Assembly (NCBI GenBank): GCA_946886125.1
Contig: CAMPHY010000037.1
Coordinates: 1-6,146, forward strand
DNA from: an uncultured Candidatus Saccharibacteria bacterium
Lineage (GTDB): Bacteria; Patescibacteria; Saccharimonadia; Saccharimonadales; UBA6022
Direction of reading: 5' to 3'
Length of the DNA stretch: 6,146 nt
Positions 4,674-6,146 of this stretch are shown piece after piece. Both the position numbers and the translations under genes were made by a program. Each line of letters opens with the position of its first letter. The stretch's first letter is position 1. Below the pieces are notes generated by a model. The model was not told where the DNA came from and searched no databases. It worked only from the letters and a program-made list of their open reading frames with translations.

Positions 4674-6146
4674 TTAGTCTCGTTTCAACATTACGGTAAA
4701 TGCTTCAGACGGGATATCAACTTTCCCAAAACGCTTCATGCGCTTTTTACCTTTTGCTTGTTTGGCAAGTACTTTCTTTTTTCGTGATACGTCACCGCCA
4801 TAAAGGCCAGTTGTAACATCTTTTCGATAGGCCGAAAGATCAGCTCGTGCAATAAACTTACCGCCAATTGCCGCTTGTAATGCCACCTGGAAATTCTGAC
4901 GTGGAATAACTTCTTTTAGCTTTTCAACCACTTCTCGGCCAAGCCTTTGAGACTCACTACGGTGAGCCATCACGCTCAATGCATCGATAATTTCGCCTGC
5001 TACGTAAAAATCAACTCGCACAAGCTCTTCGCTGCGATATGTATCGAGTTCGTAATTGAAGCTACCATACCCGCTTGTGACTGACTTAAGCTGGTCATAA
5101 AAATCCGTCAACAAATTAGCTAGTGGCGCTTCAAAACTAATAAGTGCACGCTCATCAATATAACTTAAATTATTCTGCTGACCTCGTTTCGATACGATCA
5201 ACTGAATCACTCCACCGATGTAGTCTTTCGGAACAATCACCTCACCTTTAATCCATGGTTCACGAATCTCAACAATCTTTGTGACGTTCGGAAGGTCACT
5301 GGCGGATTTAATACTAATCTCCTCACCACCCACCATGTGCACTTGGTAATCAGTGCTTGGATTAGTAACAACAAGATCAAGGTTATACTCACGTTCCAGA
5401 CGTTCACGAACAATATCCATATGGAGTAACCCAAGGAAGCCAATTCGCACACCAAAGCCTAAGACAGGTGAATTTTCTGGTTCATACTGCAGCGCAGAAT
5501 CACTTAGAGCTAACTTTTCAATGGCATCTTTAAGCTCATTATAGTCTTCGTTGGAAACAGGGAAAAAGCCAGCGTACACAAACGGTTTGACGTTTTGGTA
5601 TCCCGGCAAAGCGTTATCGGCATGATTGCGCTTAACAGTAACAGTATCACCTACTTTTGCTTCTCGCGTTGTTTTTAGATTGGTAACAATATAGCCAATT
5701 TCACCCGTACCAATTGTAGCCTCGGCCTTCATGCGTGGACTCAAGGCACCAACTTCGAGTGCCAATCCATGAGCACTTGTCGCTAGCATCTCAATTGTGT
5801 CACCTTTTTTAATCGTTCCATCCATGACGCGCATATACAAAATAACACCACGGTAATCATCGTAATAACTATCAAAAATAAGACCTCGGGTCGGAGCTTC
5901 AACTTGTCCTGCCGGTGGCGCCACGCGCTCAATGACCGTATCGAGAACATCCAATACGCCCTGTCCAGTCTTAGCACTAATTTTTAGAATATCTGAATCG
6001 TCACAACCAAGCAGGTTGATAATTTCAGCACTTACTCGTGGCACATCGGCGGCTGGTAGGTCGATTTTATTAAGGACTGGAATAATCGTCAAGTCGGCAG
6101 CCAATGCAAGATAAACGTTTGCTAATGTCTGCGCCTGAATACCCTG
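4674..6146 (-). CDS. lepA: Elongation factor 4 (LepA), N-terminus cut by the window edge
   Basis: Ribosome-associated translational GTPase of the EF-G-like family, which remodels stalled or back-translocating ribosomes. 490 codons are visible, and the frame stays open to the window end. About 110 residues are missing, including the P-loop and switch regions. Visible fragment numbering: QGIQAQTLANVYLA (1-14, just after switch II), the G4 motif NKID (26-29) and the G5 motif SAKTG (57-61). Domain II begins around PTRGLIFDS. The EF-G-like domain includes GFLGLLHMDIVRERLERE. The LepA-specific C-terminal domain has YRKDVTTGLYGGDVSRKKK and ends KKRMKRFGKVDIPSEAF. A TTG within the fragment (6104) could be mistaken for a start, but the 14 upstream codons are conserved LepA sequence. 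Stop TAA at 4676-4674. Confidence 0.98.
   Translation of the reverse strand, partial: QGIQAQTLANVYLALAADLTIIPVLNKIDLPAADVPRVSAEIINLLGCDDSDILKISAKTGQGVLDVLDTVIERVAPPAGQVEAPTRGLIFDSYYDDYRGVILYMRVMDGTIKKGDTIEMLATSAHGLALEVGALSPRMKAEATIGTGEIGYIVTNLKTTREAKVGDTVTVKRNHADNALPGYQNVKPFVYAGFFPVSNEDYNELKDAIEKLALSDSALQYEPENSPVLGFGVRIGFLGLLHMDIVRERLEREYNLDLVVTNPSTDYQVHMVGGEEISIKSASDLPNVTKIVEIREPWIKGEVIVPKDYIGGVIQLIVSKRGQQNNLSYIDERALISFEAPLANLLTDFYDQLKSVTSGYGSFNYELDTYRSEELVRVDFYVAGEIIDALSVMAHRSESQRLGREVVEKLKEVIPRQNFQVALQAAIGGKFIARADLSAYRKDVTTGLYGGDVSRKKKVLAKQAKGKKRMKRFGKVDIPSEAFTVMLKRD

Noticed and set aside
5971..5979. TTAGCACTA in lepA, an eight-of-nine match to a CIRCE arm
   Set aside because: No matching second arm occurs at the 9 bp spacing, and the bases encode the conserved SAK of the G5 motif.
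23..6146. No gene in the window ends in TGA (stops are TAG, TAG, TAA, TAA, TAG, TAA), hinting at UGA recoding
   Set aside because: Six stops are too few. All six proteins are full or near full length with no in-frame TGA needed, so the standard code fits and recoding of the Gracilibacteria type is not supported.

Overview
The window is a bacterial chromosomal segment built around a heat-shock regulon. Five genes lie on the minus strand, reading right to left: lepA (5' end cut by the window edge), a divergent guanylate kinase (gmk), hrcA, grpE and dnaK. One PfpI/DJ-1 family gene lies on the plus strand between grpE and dnaK. Coding density is very high. The only sizeable non-coding gap is the 204 bp dnaK upstream region (1925-2128), and there are no mobile elements, RNA genes or CRISPR arrays.

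Organism: standard stop codons work throughout, base composition looks moderate, genes are closely packed, and HrcA and GrpE are shortened. DnaK carries the N-terminal segment found in Gram-negative-type DnaKs, which argues against a Firmicute. A Patescibacteria/CPR genome, perhaps Saccharibacteria, is my best guess, but this is inference and no diagnostic marker is present.

Right part (3942-6146): lepA and gmk form a tight pair with a 12 bp gap. No promoter or terminator was seen between them. The gmk stop codon lies inside a perfect CIRCE operator (TTAGCACTC-N9-GAGTGCTAA, 3919-3945). That operator covers the -35 region of an hrcA promoter whose predicted start point falls on the A of the hrcA ATG, suggesting a leaderless hrcA mRNA.

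Middle (2664-3898): hrcA encodes the CIRCE-binding repressor in a short 241-residue form that lacks the central region of typical HrcA. grpE encodes the nucleotide exchange factor for DnaK. HrcA would repress its own promoter, and grpE with it.

Left part (1-2656): dnaK is separated from grpE by the plus-strand PfpI/DJ-1 gene, so it has its own control region. This holds one perfect CIRCE (2015-2041) over a consensus-like promoter and a second, degenerate CIRCE (1969-1995) that coincides with a second promoter-like pair. The PfpI/DJ-1 gene is divergent from dnaK and ends 7 bp from the convergent grpE stop. The set reads as one HrcA-controlled folding and stress module attached downstream of two housekeeping genes. 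No dnaJ or groESL is visible.
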